NCBI RefSeq assembly: GCF_030406325.1
Contig: NZ_JAUEQY010000003.1
Coordinates: forward strand, 124,001-188,000
Length of the DNA: 64,000 bases
Source: Actinomadura sp. DC4
GTDB lineage: Bacteria > Actinomycetota > Actinomycetes > Streptosporangiales > Streptosporangiaceae
Direction of reading: 5' to 3'
Under the pieces are notes generated by a model. That model did not search any database. It had not been told where the DNA came from and saw only the letters and a program-made list of their open reading frames with translations. Position numbers and translations under genes: made by a program. This document shows, one piece after another, positions 17,101-24,442 of the stretch; the first letter of the stretch is position 1, and every line of letters begins with the position of its first letter.

Positions 17101-17431
17101 GACCGAGTTCGCGATCCTGCGCGCGCTCGGCGTCAGCGGCCGGCAACTCCTCGGGCTGGTCGCCGTCGAGCAGGCGTTCCTCGTCGGGCTGGGCGTGGCC
17201 GGCGGGCTGCTGCTGGGGCTCGTCGTGGCCCGGCTCGTCGTCCCGCACGTCGTGCTGACGGTGAGCGCGACGGCGCCCTACCCGCCGGTGCACGTCATCC
17301 TGCGGTGGCCGATGATCCTGGCACTGCTGGCCGCCGTCGTCGTACTGCTCACCGCGGTCCTGCTCCTGCTCGTACGCTCCCTTCGCCGCGGCAGGCCGGG
17401 CCGGGCCCTGCGCCTCGGGGAGGACCGATGA
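14150..17431 (+). CDS. FtsX-like ABC transporter permease (first)
   Basis: 1093 residues from a GTG preceded by AGAGGA. An N-terminal membrane helix is followed by a large extracytoplasmic domain. Membrane helices cluster at about 300-420 (RSTLMIPALQLILLAVYTLVLVARLL; LIWAVAITAALACAAAIT), with two more near 440-500 and 530. The last three helices include RATEFAILRALGVSGRQLLGLVAVEQAFLVGL, the FtsX coupling region. This is the MacB/LolCDE superfamily layout with duplicated FtsX units. It works with the second permease and two ATPases downstream, probably in export or mechanotransmission at the envelope; the substrate is unknown. Confidence 0.88.
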   Translation: MKRPGLVVRRALGHRLLAVAASATALFAVTVLAALAGYAASVTGEGLRTTLAGTTFGGAGTQISTAVAARDIPAADRQVSAAIAKVYGRVPAAISLSARGDSYIVPGQERSAHPQLTTFATYSGIEGHARLTAGRWPAPAPAPAGGTVEAALPEPAARAMRLAPGRTVVLNSRVDGPAVTVRVTGLFAAVRADDYFWGGDRLVTTGVERLGYTTFGPLVVPPATFTTRFTTSVTARWLVLPSLRELHAGRLKDVERRARALPATLGPGPAGSAGYTVKSSAADLLSQVDRALLVSRSTLMIPALQLILLAVYTLVLVARLLAEHRRVEITLMRARGASAKQVAALSVGEGLLLSAPAAVAAPFLAPFLVRAVTATPLLGTPGLRLHLTPSALIWAVAITAALACAAAITLPPLRGVRRTYVATVTARGRGERRGMIQRAGADLALVVVAGLAVWQLAHYGGPVTTTAANGLGVDPLIVAGPALALLAGGVVILRLVPVASRAGERATTRARGLAAAVGTRQVSRRPLRTAGPALLLVMTVAVGVLSLVTGVTWRQSQVDQADFQAGADLRIGAPGDQSSPMTAGQGGRYARLPGVIATSPVLRDTGSTGSAEVTVLAADAATVGGMLRNRPGISPSTPFARLAGGGPTASVPVPGHPTRLSAGFRVAATRQKDPVALSLIVSDALHVTYEVDAGTVPSDGRTHTKEIGLTGLAGRDGLLSYPLAVRGLRFTSVRTWAVPADGLAVTAIRPGDGGGLGPALRTPPGTHWSGLVTLTAGSPSGLTIRPGRPGRPGGLVTARLPVAPGMTVQTPQVAGSLVLRAGPTARDVAESAPMLAIVTGDLAARAHLAVGGQINLTENGVEQPITIAGIVPALPSTTPGVPAVLLDWTALQERALASGGTPSPPTEWWLATRAADTAPAARALAAHRTWGGTTVDRIELRHRLRDAPLGGALQGALLLGFAAALVFAATGFVVNTAVSARERATEFAILRALGVSGRQLLGLVAVEQAFLVGLGVAGGLLLGLVVARLVVPHVVLTVSATAPYPPVHVILRWPMILALLAAVVVLLTAVLLLLVRSLRRGRPGRALRLGEDR

Positions 17432-20067
17432 TCCGCCGTACGGCACGGGCCCAGTGGGCGGCGCTCCTCACCCTCGGGCTGCTCGTCCTCATCACCTCGT
17501 TCCTGGCCGACGCGGGTCCTCGTACGCTCGTCGCCGGATACGACCGGGCGGCGCGCGACACGGTCGCCGGCGCGCCCCCGGGCGGCACCGACCTGGTCGC
17601 GGCGGCCGAGCTCCGGCCGGTCGCGCCGTCGGACGAGCGGATACGGGCGAGGTTCCCCGCCTCGACCGCCGACGGGCTCGCGCGGCTGGACCGGCAGTGG
17701 CGCGGGATGTTCCCTCCCGTGCTCCGGAAGACGATCGTCACCGCCGACCACGCCGCCGCCACCGACTTCATGTCACTGACCGGCCGGACCGAGAAGCTGG
17801 CGCTCGCCTACTCCGCCACCGCGGGCGGGCACGTCCGCTATGTCGCCGGCCGCGCACCCGGCGGGCCCGAGCCCGGGTTCCGCCTGGAGGCCGCGTTTCC
17901 CGTACGCGCGGCCCAGCGGCTGGGCGTCAAGGCCGGCGACGTGCTGACCACCGTGACACAGCCGGCGCTCAGCGTACGGATCACCGGCCTGTTCACGCCC
18001 GCCGACCCAGGACAGGCGTACTGGCCGTCCCATCACCCCTACACCGACGCCGAGATCCAGAAAATGCCCGACGGAAGCGAGATCGTCCGGGCGACGGCGG
18101 TCGTCGGCCCGGACGGCTACCGGGCGCTGGCCGCACAGACTCCGTTCCACATCGCTCTCACCTGGACCTACACGCCCGGACCGGGCCGCGTGACGGCGGA
18201 CACGGCGCCCGCGCTGGCCGCCGACGTGCAGCGGGCCGGCGAGGCGCTCGCCAACGCGCGGGTGGACGCCGCCGGCCCCCTGCTGAGCACCCGGTTCGAC
18301 GACCTGCTGGAGGACTTCGTACGGCGGCTGCACACCGCCCAGACGCTGCTGTCACTGTCCCTGGCGGGACTGTTCGCCGCCGCGCTCGGGGTGCTCGCGC
18401 TGGCCGTACGGCTCCTGCTCACCCGGATGGACACCGCGCTGTCCACCCAGGCGGCGCGCGGCGCCTCGCGTACCCAGCTCGCCGGGCTCGCCGGAGGCCT
18501 CGCGGCGCTGGTCACGCTGCCCGCCGCGGTCGCCGGACCGGCGCTGTCCGCGCTGCTGGTGCCCGGCCCGGCGCAGGCGGTCTCGCTCGCCGCCGTGGTC
18601 GCGCCGGCCGTACTCGCGATCGCGCTGCCGGCGGCCGTCGCCGGGCGCACCCGCCGCGCGCCCCGCACCGGGCACCGCCGGCTGGTCGCCGAGGCCCTGC
18701 TCGTCGCGCTCGCGGTGGCCGGGACGTACGTCCTGCGGCGGCGCGGGCTGACCACCGAGACCTGGGCGGCGGGCGTCGACCCGTACCTCTCGGCGGTGCC
18801 CGCGCTCCTCGCCGTGGCCCTCGGCCTGCTGCTCCTGCGGGTCCTGCCGTACCCGCTGCGGCTGGCCGGATGGTTCCTCGCCCGCGGCCGGTCCGCCGCG
18901 CCGTTCGTCGGCGTCGCGCGCGCCGCCCGCCAGGAGGCCACCGCGGTGCTGCCGCTGGTCGTGCTGCTGCTGGCCGTGACGGTCATCGGGTTCGGCTCGA
19001 CGGTCTCGACGAGCCTGGCGCGCGCGCAGCGGATCGCGACGTACGAGTCGGTCGGCGGCGACGCGCGCGCCGACGTCCTGTCGATGGACCCCGCCCTCGT
19101 CGCCCGCGTGCGCCGCTCCCCCGGCGTACGGGCCTCCGTACCCGTCCAGACGATCGACGCGGCCCGGCTGCTGTCCCAGGGCGACGTCGTCGACGAGCTC
19201 ACCGCGATCGGCGTCGACCTCGATGCGTACCGGCGGATGATGGCCGGGACCGGGGCGCGGATCCCGGGCTGGCCCGCGACGCGGCCGGGCGAGCCGGTGC
19301 CCGCGCTGTTCTCCCCGGCCGCGAGCAAGGCGGCGCGGGCGGGCGACCTCGGCATCTCGACGGACTACGGGCAGCGGCTGCCGGTACGCGACGCCGGCAC
19401 CGTGGCGGCCTTCCCGGGCCGGAACCCCTCCGACCAGTACGTCCTCGTGCCGGCCGACGCCCTGGCCCGCGCCACCGGCGGAGGGAACACCGGCTCGGTC
19501 TCGATCTTCGTACGCGGCGACCACATCGACGTGGGCGCGCTGCGCCGCGCCTCCGCCCAGACCACGCTGGGCGACGCCGGAGCGAGCGCCGTCACCACAT
19601 ACGCCATGACGCACGACGCCTTCACCCAGGGCGAGCTCGGCCGCCTGGTCGGACGCGGTTTCGGTTTCACCGGGGTGCTCGTCGCCTGCTACGGAACGCT
19701 CGCCGTACTGGTCATCCTGTTCGCCGGGGCGCGGGCACGCGGCCGTACGGTGTCCTACCTGCGCACTCTCGGGCTGAGCCGCCGCCAGGCGCGCCTGATG
19801 GCCCTCACGGAGATCGCGCCGGCGCTGTTCGCCGCGGCCGTGGCGGGGTGGCTGCTCGGCCTGGTGCTGCCCGGCCTGCTCGGGCCCGCCATCGACCTGC
19901 GCCCGTACACCGGCGGGTTCCCGGTCACGCGCTACCGGCCCGACCTGGCCGGGGCCGCGGCGCTGGCCGGCGGGCTCCTGGTCTTCGCCGCGCTCGCGGT
20001 GCTCATCGACGCCGTCACCGCCGCGCGCCGCGGCCTGGGCGGCGTCCTGCGGATCGGCGACACGTGA
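17428..20067 (+). CDS. FtsX-like ABC transporter permease (second)
   Basis: About 879 residues. I start at the ATG at 17428, which overlaps the previous stop as ATGA. It has an N-terminal helix (AALLTLGLLVLITSFLADAG), a large outer domain, helix clusters around 300-460 and a C-terminal FtsX module (RTVSYLRTLGLSRRQARLMALTEIAPALFAAAVAGWLLGLVLPGLLG). Its layout parallels the first permease, so the two probably form a heterodimer. The stop is 12 bp before the first ATPase, whose GGGAGA ribosome site fills the gap. Confidence 0.88.
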   Translation: MIRRTARAQWAALLTLGLLVLITSFLADAGPRTLVAGYDRAARDTVAGAPPGGTDLVAAAELRPVAPSDERIRARFPASTADGLARLDRQWRGMFPPVLRKTIVTADHAAATDFMSLTGRTEKLALAYSATAGGHVRYVAGRAPGGPEPGFRLEAAFPVRAAQRLGVKAGDVLTTVTQPALSVRITGLFTPADPGQAYWPSHHPYTDAEIQKMPDGSEIVRATAVVGPDGYRALAAQTPFHIALTWTYTPGPGRVTADTAPALAADVQRAGEALANARVDAAGPLLSTRFDDLLEDFVRRLHTAQTLLSLSLAGLFAAALGVLALAVRLLLTRMDTALSTQAARGASRTQLAGLAGGLAALVTLPAAVAGPALSALLVPGPAQAVSLAAVVAPAVLAIALPAAVAGRTRRAPRTGHRRLVAEALLVALAVAGTYVLRRRGLTTETWAAGVDPYLSAVPALLAVALGLLLLRVLPYPLRLAGWFLARGRSAAPFVGVARAARQEATAVLPLVVLLLAVTVIGFGSTVSTSLARAQRIATYESVGGDARADVLSMDPALVARVRRSPGVRASVPVQTIDAARLLSQGDVVDELTAIGVDLDAYRRMMAGTGARIPGWPATRPGEPVPALFSPAASKAARAGDLGISTDYGQRLPVRDAGTVAAFPGRNPSDQYVLVPADALARATGGGNTGSVSIFVRGDHIDVGALRRASAQTTLGDAGASAVTTYAMTHDAFTQGELGRLVGRGFGFTGVLVACYGTLAVLVILFAGARARGRTVSYLRTLGLSRRQARLMALTEIAPALFAAAVAGWLLGLVLPGLLGPAIDLRPYTGGFPVTRYRPDLAGAAALAGGLLVFAALAVLIDAVTAARRGLGGVLRIGDT

Positions 20068-20079
20068 ATCGGGAGACAC

Positions 20080-21027
20080 ATGGCTGACGCACCTGACCTC
20101 GCCGAACTGGAACGGCGTGCCACCGGACGCGGCCCGGAGTACGGCGCGGACGCGCACATCGTCTGCGACAACCTCGTACGGATCTACCAGACGCAGGGCG
20201 TCGAGGTGATCGCACTGCAGGGGCTGGACCTGCTCGTCGCCTCGGGCGAGATGATCGCCCTGGTGGGCGCCTCCGGGTCGGGCAAGTCCACGTTGCTGAA
20301 CATCCTTGCCGGGCTCGACGTGCCGACCGCCGGGGTGGCGCGGGTGGCCGGGGCGGACCTGCTGGACATGTCGGGCCGTGACCGGCTGCGGTTCCGGCGC
20401 GAGCTGGTGGGGTTCGTCTGGCAGCAGACCTCGCGGAACCTCCTCCCGTACCTCACGGCCGCCGAGAACGTCGAGATGCCGATGCGGTTCGCGGGCCGGC
20501 GGCGCGCGTCACGCCGCGCACGCGCCGAGTCGCTGCTCGACCTGATGGGCATCGGGCACCGCGCGTCCGCCCGGCCGGCCGAGATGTCGGGCGGCGAGCA
20601 GCAGCGCGTCGCCATCGCGGTGGCCGTGGCCAACGAGCCCAAGGTGGTCCTGGCCGACGAGCCGACCGGCGAACTGGACACGTCGACGGGCGCGGAGGTG
20701 TTCGGCGCTCTGCGCCGCGCCAACCGCGAGCTGGGCGTCACCACGGTCATCGTGACCCACGACCCGGACGTGGCCGGCAACGTCGACCGCACGGTCGGCA
20801 TCCGCGACGGCCGTACGAGCAGCGAGATCCTGCGCCGGGCCACACGCCACGCCTCGGGCCACGTGGAGATCGTCGCCGAGGAGTACGCGGTGCTCGACCG
20901 CGCCGGGCGGCTGCAGCTGCCTCGTGAGTTCACCACGTCGCTGTCGATGAAGGACCGCGTACGACTCGCGCTGGAGACCGACCACATCGGCGTCTGGCCG
21001 GACCGGAGCGACGATGATCACCGTTGA
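20080..21027 (+). CDS. ABC transporter ATP-binding protein, MacB/LolD type (first)
   Basis: 315 residues. Walker A GASGSGKST (63-71), a Q-loop in FVWQQTSRNLLPYLTAAENVE, signature MSGGEQQRVA, Walker B VVLADEPTGEL and the H-loop VTHD are all present. The ATPase core is followed by about 60 extra residues (HASGHVEIVAEEYAVLDRAGRLQLPREF), which resemble a small beta/SpoVT-AbrB-like add-on and are unusual for LolD. It overlaps the next ATPase gene by 14 nt and is expected to pair with it below the two permeases. Confidence 0.9.
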   Translation: MADAPDLAELERRATGRGPEYGADAHIVCDNLVRIYQTQGVEVIALQGLDLLVASGEMIALVGASGSGKSTLLNILAGLDVPTAGVARVAGADLLDMSGRDRLRFRRELVGFVWQQTSRNLLPYLTAAENVEMPMRFAGRRRASRRARAESLLDLMGIGHRASARPAEMSGGEQQRVAIAVAVANEPKVVLADEPTGELDTSTGAEVFGALRRANRELGVTTVIVTHDPDVAGNVDRTVGIRDGRTSSEILRRATRHASGHVEIVAEEYAVLDRAGRLQLPREFTTSLSMKDRVRLALETDHIGVWPDRSDDDHR

Positions 21028-21691
21028 GGGGCTGACCAAGACGTACCAGCGTGGACCTCTTTCGGTCCACGCGCTGCGGTCCGTGAGCTTCACCGTCGCC
21101 CCGGGCGAGCTGCTCGCGGTCAAGGGCCGGTCGGGCTCGGGCAAGACGACGCTGCTGAACCTCATCGGGGGTCTGGACACGCCGTCGTCGGGTTCGGTGG
21201 TCGTGGGCTCGGAGGAGGTGACCGGTCTCGGGGAGGCGGGCCTGCAGCGGATGCGCCGGGAGACGGTGGGCTTCGTGTTCCAGTCGTTCGGCCTGATCCC
21301 GGTGCTCTCGGCGGCCGAGAACGTGGGCGTCGCCCTGCGCCTGACCCGCACGCCGGCCCGGGAACGCGAGGAGCGGGTACGGCTGCTGCTGGCGATGGTG
21401 GGACTCGCCGATCACGCGCGGCAGCGGCCTTATGAGCTCTCTGGGGGGCAGCAGCAGCGGGTCGCCATCGCGCGGGCGCTGGCCCACCGGCCACGGGTAC
21501 TGATCGCGGACGAGCCCACGGGGCAGCTCGACTCGGAGACGGCCCAGTCGATCATGCAGCTGATCCACGCCGTCGTCCGCGACCAGGGCGTGACGGCCCT
21601 CGTCGCGACCCACGACCCACTCCTCATCCACCACGCGGACCGCGTCATCGAACTGAGCGACGGCGAACTCATCCGCACGGACGAGGCCTGA
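21014..21691 (+). CDS. ABC transporter ATP-binding protein, MacB/LolD type (second)
   Basis: 225 residues. Walker A GRSGSGKTT (38-46), signature LSGGQQQRVA, Walker B VLIADEPTGQL and H-loop ATHD are intact. The FQSFGLIPVLSAAENV segment is typical of LolD/MacB-type ATPases. It is the last gene of the four-gene operon; a hairpin terminator follows at 21708. A heterodimeric ATPase pair matches the heterodimeric permease pair. Confidence 0.92.
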   Translation: MITVEGLTKTYQRGPLSVHALRSVSFTVAPGELLAVKGRSGSGKTTLLNLIGGLDTPSSGSVVVGSEEVTGLGEAGLQRMRRETVGFVFQSFGLIPVLSAAENVGVALRLTRTPAREREERVRLLLAMVGLADHARQRPYELSGGQQQRVAIARALAHRPRVLIADEPTGQLDSETAQSIMQLIHAVVRDQGVTALVATHDPLLIHHADRVIELSDGELIRTDEA

Positions 21692-21707
21692 CCCGATTCG
21701 CAGCGCG

Positions 21708-21724
21708 CTTCGTTCGGGACGAAG
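21708..21724 (+). terminator. Terminator hairpin after the FtsX-type ABC operon
   Basis: CTTCGT (21708-21713) and ACGAAG (21719-21724) form a 6-bp stem with a 5-nt loop, 17 nt after the last stop codon. Confidence 0.45.
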
Positions 21725-21939
21725 GGGTCGACGGAGTTCTCCCTTCTCCCTGAACAGCGCTCGGCAGGCATGCAGTCGGCGCCTGGTGGAAATAGACAAC
21801 GCGGGCCGAAGAAGATCGTTTCCCGTTTCGAGAACGGCAGACGTCCCATTCCGAACACTTCAAATAATTGCGATAGTCCCGCCTATGTCCGGCTCAGGAG
21901 CCCTGGGCTGTGCTCGTCGCGGGAAACGGGGGAAGCCAC

Positions 21940-22812
21940 ATGAGTTCATTCACCAGAACGGCCGGCGTCATCGGCGCCACCGTGCTCACGACGGCGGCGC
22001 TCACCACGGCTCCATCGGCTGAGGCCGCGACCGGGTCCCGCGTCATCGCGGTGCCGTGCAGCACCGCGGCCCTGATCACGGCGATCGGTGTGGCCAACGT
22101 GACACCGTCCACGCTCCATCTGGCGCCGTCCTGCACCTACGTCCTGACCGGCGGGCTACCGACGATCAGCGGCACCATGGCCTTCGTCGGCGGGCCGAGC
22201 ACGAGGCTCAGGGCCACCAACATCATCTCGAACAACTTCCGCATCCTTTCCGTCATCGGCGGACACCTCCGCGTGCGCGGGATCTTCATCGAGAACGCGA
22301 GCCTGATCAACGCCGGTGGCGCCGCCGTCCTGAACCTGAACGGCACGCTCGTGCTCGACCACGTCACCCTGACCGGCAACACGGTGACGAACGGGGCCGG
22401 CGGCGGTCTGCAGAACGCCGCCGGTTCCACCACGCTGGTGACACGCAGCACCATCGTCGGCAACACCTCTGTGGGGGCGACCGACAACGGCGGCGGCATC
22501 CTCAACGAGGGCACTCTGACGCTGTTCCAGAGCCGCGTCTCCGCCAACACCACCTCGGCGGGCGGCGCCGGCCTGGCGACCTCGGCCGGCGGCACCTCAC
22601 GCGTCATCCAGAGCACGATCGACCACAACGCCGCCACGGGGAACGGCGGCGGCGTCTTCAACGCCGGGTCCACCTCGATCGAACGCACTCGGATCGTCCG
22701 CAACAGCGCGGCCTCCGGCGGCGGAGTCTTCGGCTCCGTCACGGCCCGCGGCTCGATCGTCCGTCGCAACGTGCCCGACAACTGCGTCCCGGCCGGCCCG
22801 GGCTGCGGATGA
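21940..22812 (+). CDS. Secreted right-handed beta-helix protein
   Basis: About 290 residues from an ATG with GGGGGAAG upstream. It starts with a Sec signal (TAGVIGATVLTTAALTTAPSAEA). The mature part has short repeats of the polymorphic/parallel beta-helix kind: GAAVLNLNGTLVLDHVTLTGNTVTN, GGGLQNAAGSTTLVTRSTIVGNTS, GGGILNEGTLTLFQSRVSANT, GAGLATSAGGTSRVIQSTIDHNA and GGGVFNAGSTSIERTRIVRNSA. Two Cys near each end may form disulfides. No pectate-lyase catalytic motif is evident, so a binding or adhesive role is as likely as polysaccharide cleavage. Confidence 0.85.
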   Translation: MSSFTRTAGVIGATVLTTAALTTAPSAEAATGSRVIAVPCSTAALITAIGVANVTPSTLHLAPSCTYVLTGGLPTISGTMAFVGGPSTRLRATNIISNNFRILSVIGGHLRVRGIFIENASLINAGGAAVLNLNGTLVLDHVTLTGNTVTNGAGGGLQNAAGSTTLVTRSTIVGNTSVGATDNGGGILNEGTLTLFQSRVSANTTSAGGAGLATSAGGTSRVIQSTIDHNAATGNGGGVFNAGSTSIERTRIVRNSAASGGGVFGSVTARGSIVRRNVPDNCVPAGPGCG

Positions 22813-22852
22813 CTCATCCCGGCGGCGGATGACACCTCCGCCTCCGGCCTGT

Positions 22853-22877
22853 GGGGCCAGGACGACGTCCTGACCCC
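22853..22877. terminator. Bidirectional terminator between convergent genes
   Basis: GGGGCCAGGAC (22853-22863) pairs with GTCCTGACCCC (22867-22877), with one C/A mismatch and a 3-nt loop. It separates the beta-helix gene and the ECF partner gene, which converge here. Confidence 0.6.
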
Positions 22878-22890
22878 TCCGGGTCACCCA

Positions 22891-23511
22891 TCAGCCGCCG
22901 CGGCTGGGGACGACGTCCCCGGGTACCGGATCGCACGGCGCGACCGGCCCGTTGGCCAACCTGATCGCGGCGCGCTGGCCGCGGTGGTGGGGGCTCGTCG
23001 ACACCTGAACGGTGTAGACGAAGGTCTGGCCAGGTCGGATGTACTCCGGGTGGATCTTGAAGTAGTGGTCCTTGCCGCCCAGCGGTGCCCAGTCGACCAT
23101 CGCGCGTGGCATCCGGCCGGGGGGGACGAAGTCGGCGCGGGAATCCTGGCAGGTCATCCCGGCGGGCAGGTAGTCCACGGCGGCCTTGACGCCGAACGAG
23201 TCGATCCGTCGCTGCAGGCCCTTCGGGTCCCGGTAGTCATTGATGGAGATGCGGATCGACCCGTCGGGATCGCGCTCCACCGCGTACGCCGGGGACGTGT
23301 GCATCCCGAGCAGCGACGGGTCGGCGACCGTGACCGCCGCGGTGGCGACGATCACGGCGCCCCCCGCGAGCACCAGCCGGCGGCGGGGCCTGCGGGTGGC
23401 CGGGCCGGGCATGGGCGCGGGCTCGTCGGCCGGGCGGGCCGCGACGACGTGCCTGAGTTCGGTGAGCAGGTGCTCCTCGAAGGCACTGAGCCGCTGGTCA
23501 GATGTACTCAT
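22891..23511 (-). CDS. Membrane-anchored partner of an ECF sigma factor
   Basis: About 206 residues starting at MSTSDQRLSAFEEHLL (ATG 23511), which lies 14 nt inside the end of the sigma gene. A cytoplasmic helix-rich N-terminus of about 55 residues is followed by one membrane helix (RRLVLAGGAVIVATAAVTVA) and an outer domain of about 130 residues. No zinc anti-sigma motif (HxxxCxxC) is seen. The translational overlap with the sigma gene suggests an anti-sigma or sensor role, but the outer domain matches nothing I recognise. Confidence 0.75.
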   Translation of the reverse strand: MSTSDQRLSAFEEHLLTELRHVVAARPADEPAPMPGPATRRPRRRLVLAGGAVIVATAAVTVADPSLLGMHTSPAYAVERDPDGSIRISINDYRDPKGLQRRIDSFGVKAAVDYLPAGMTCQDSRADFVPPGRMPRAMVDWAPLGGKDHYFKIHPEYIRPGQTFVYTVQVSTSPHHRGQRAAIRLANGPVAPCDPVPGDVVPSRGG

Positions 23512-24094
23512 GTGCGTTCCCTCTGGTCGATGGCAGCGGGACCTGGCCAGTGAGCAGATCACGCAGTTGCTTGCGGGCGCGGTGGAGCCGGACGCGGGCG
23601 GTGATCGGCGACAGGTGGAGTGCGGCCGCGGCCGCCGACACCGCCAGACCGTCGACGGCGACGAGTTCCAACAGCCGGCGCGTCTCGTCCGGCATGTCGG
23701 CCATGGCGTGGTGGACCCGGCGGGCCGAGCTCTCGGCGTCGATGCGTTCCTCGATCCGGGCGATGTCTGCCGGATCCAGCGGCCGCCGCCCGGCGATGCG
23801 GAGGGTGGCCGCCGTCTCCCGCCGGGCGCGACGGTGTTCGGCGGCGAGGACGTTGTAGGCCACGCCGAACATCCAGCCGACGACGCTGCCCCGGTCCGGA
23901 CGGTACGTGTGGGCCGAGTCGATGATCGCCAGGAAGACGTCGGCGGTCAGATCGGCCGCCAGGTACGGATCGTCGACCCGTCGCGCGATGAACCGGCTCA
24001 CCTGTACGACATGGCGTCGGTAGAACTCCTCGAACGCATCCGGATCGTGCGCGATATCGGCGAGCTGACGCTCTGTCCGGTCCGGGTCTCCCAC
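23498..24094 (-). CDS. ECF RNA polymerase sigma factor
   Basis: About 198 residues. I start at the GTG at 24094 because GGAGG lies 6 nt upstream; the open frame runs 21 codons further. Region 2 is FEEFYRRHVVQVSRFIARRVDDPYLAADLTADVFLAII with SVVGWMFGVAYNVLAAEHRR; region 4 is MPDETRRLLELVAVDGLAVSAAAAALHLSPITARVRLHRARKQLRDLL. It is coupled to a membrane protein gene by a 14-nt overlap, a standard sigma/anti-sigma layout. Confidence 0.93.
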   Translation of the reverse strand: MGDPDRTERQLADIAHDPDAFEEFYRRHVVQVSRFIARRVDDPYLAADLTADVFLAIIDSAHTYRPDRGSVVGWMFGVAYNVLAAEHRRARRETAATLRIAGRRPLDPADIARIEERIDAESSARRVHHAMADMPDETRRLLELVAVDGLAVSAAAAALHLSPITARVRLHRARKQLRDLLTGQVPLPSTRGNAHEYI

Positions 24095-24350
24095 AGGAGG
24101 CCTCCAGCTTTCGGTTGTCGATGGACATCCGTCACTCAGTACTTGGACCGGCCGCACCGCGACGTTTCATGGATCCGCCACCCGCGATGATCGTTGGCAG
24201 TCGATCACTCCGCCCCGGACCTACAAGCAGGTGGCCGAGTGCGAGAAGAGCAGGCGGAAGAAGCACTAGCCGGGTCGAGCGGCGCCTCCGGCAGGAGGGA
24301 ACCACGGGGCGATATGGCAGCCACTGGGTAGTTGACGGTTAAATGACACT

Positions 24351-24418
24351 GTCCGCCTCCCCCGTGCGTGACATCGTCTCGGGACGAACTGCATTCAACA
24401 GGTACGGGGGAGGCGGAC
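24351..24418. repeat. Long perfect inverted repeat, possible mini-element or stem-loop
   Basis: GTCCGCCTCCCCCGT (24351-24365) and ACGGGGGAGGCGGAC (24404-24418) are perfect 15-bp arms around 38 bp, which includes a smaller inverted repeat TCGTC/GACGA. No target-site duplication was seen on either side. Confidence 0.6.
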
Positions 24419-24421
24419 CCC

Positions 24422-24437
24422 GCCCGCGCGAGCGGGC
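24422..24437 (-). terminator. Terminator hairpin after the efflux pump gene
   Basis: GCCCGC (24422-24427) and GCGGGC (24432-24437) form a 6-bp stem with a GCGA tetraloop, starting 5 nt past the stop codon on the minus strand. Confidence 0.45.
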
Positions 24438-24442
24438 AGGAG

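Larger units (their letters stand above)
24095..24442. other. Gene-poor gap with structured repeats
   Basis: These 348 bp contain no convincing gene. They hold the 15-bp inverted repeat at 24351-24418 and a small hairpin at 24422-24437. On the plus strand an open stretch ends at 24267-24269 with ITPPRTYKQ, a basic KSRRKKH and a stop. It has no start or ribosome site and could be the decayed 3' end of a lost gene, which I cannot identify. Confidence 0.4.

Noticed and set aside
15032-17446. Long minus-strand open stretch across the first FtsX-type permease
   Set aside because: The plus-strand gene has membrane helices and FtsX motifs; the minus-strand reading is a repetitive Arg/Gly-rich shadow.
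24140-24269. A plus-strand gene ending in KSRRKKH
   Set aside because: There is no start codon with a ribosome site and no family match; at best it is debris.
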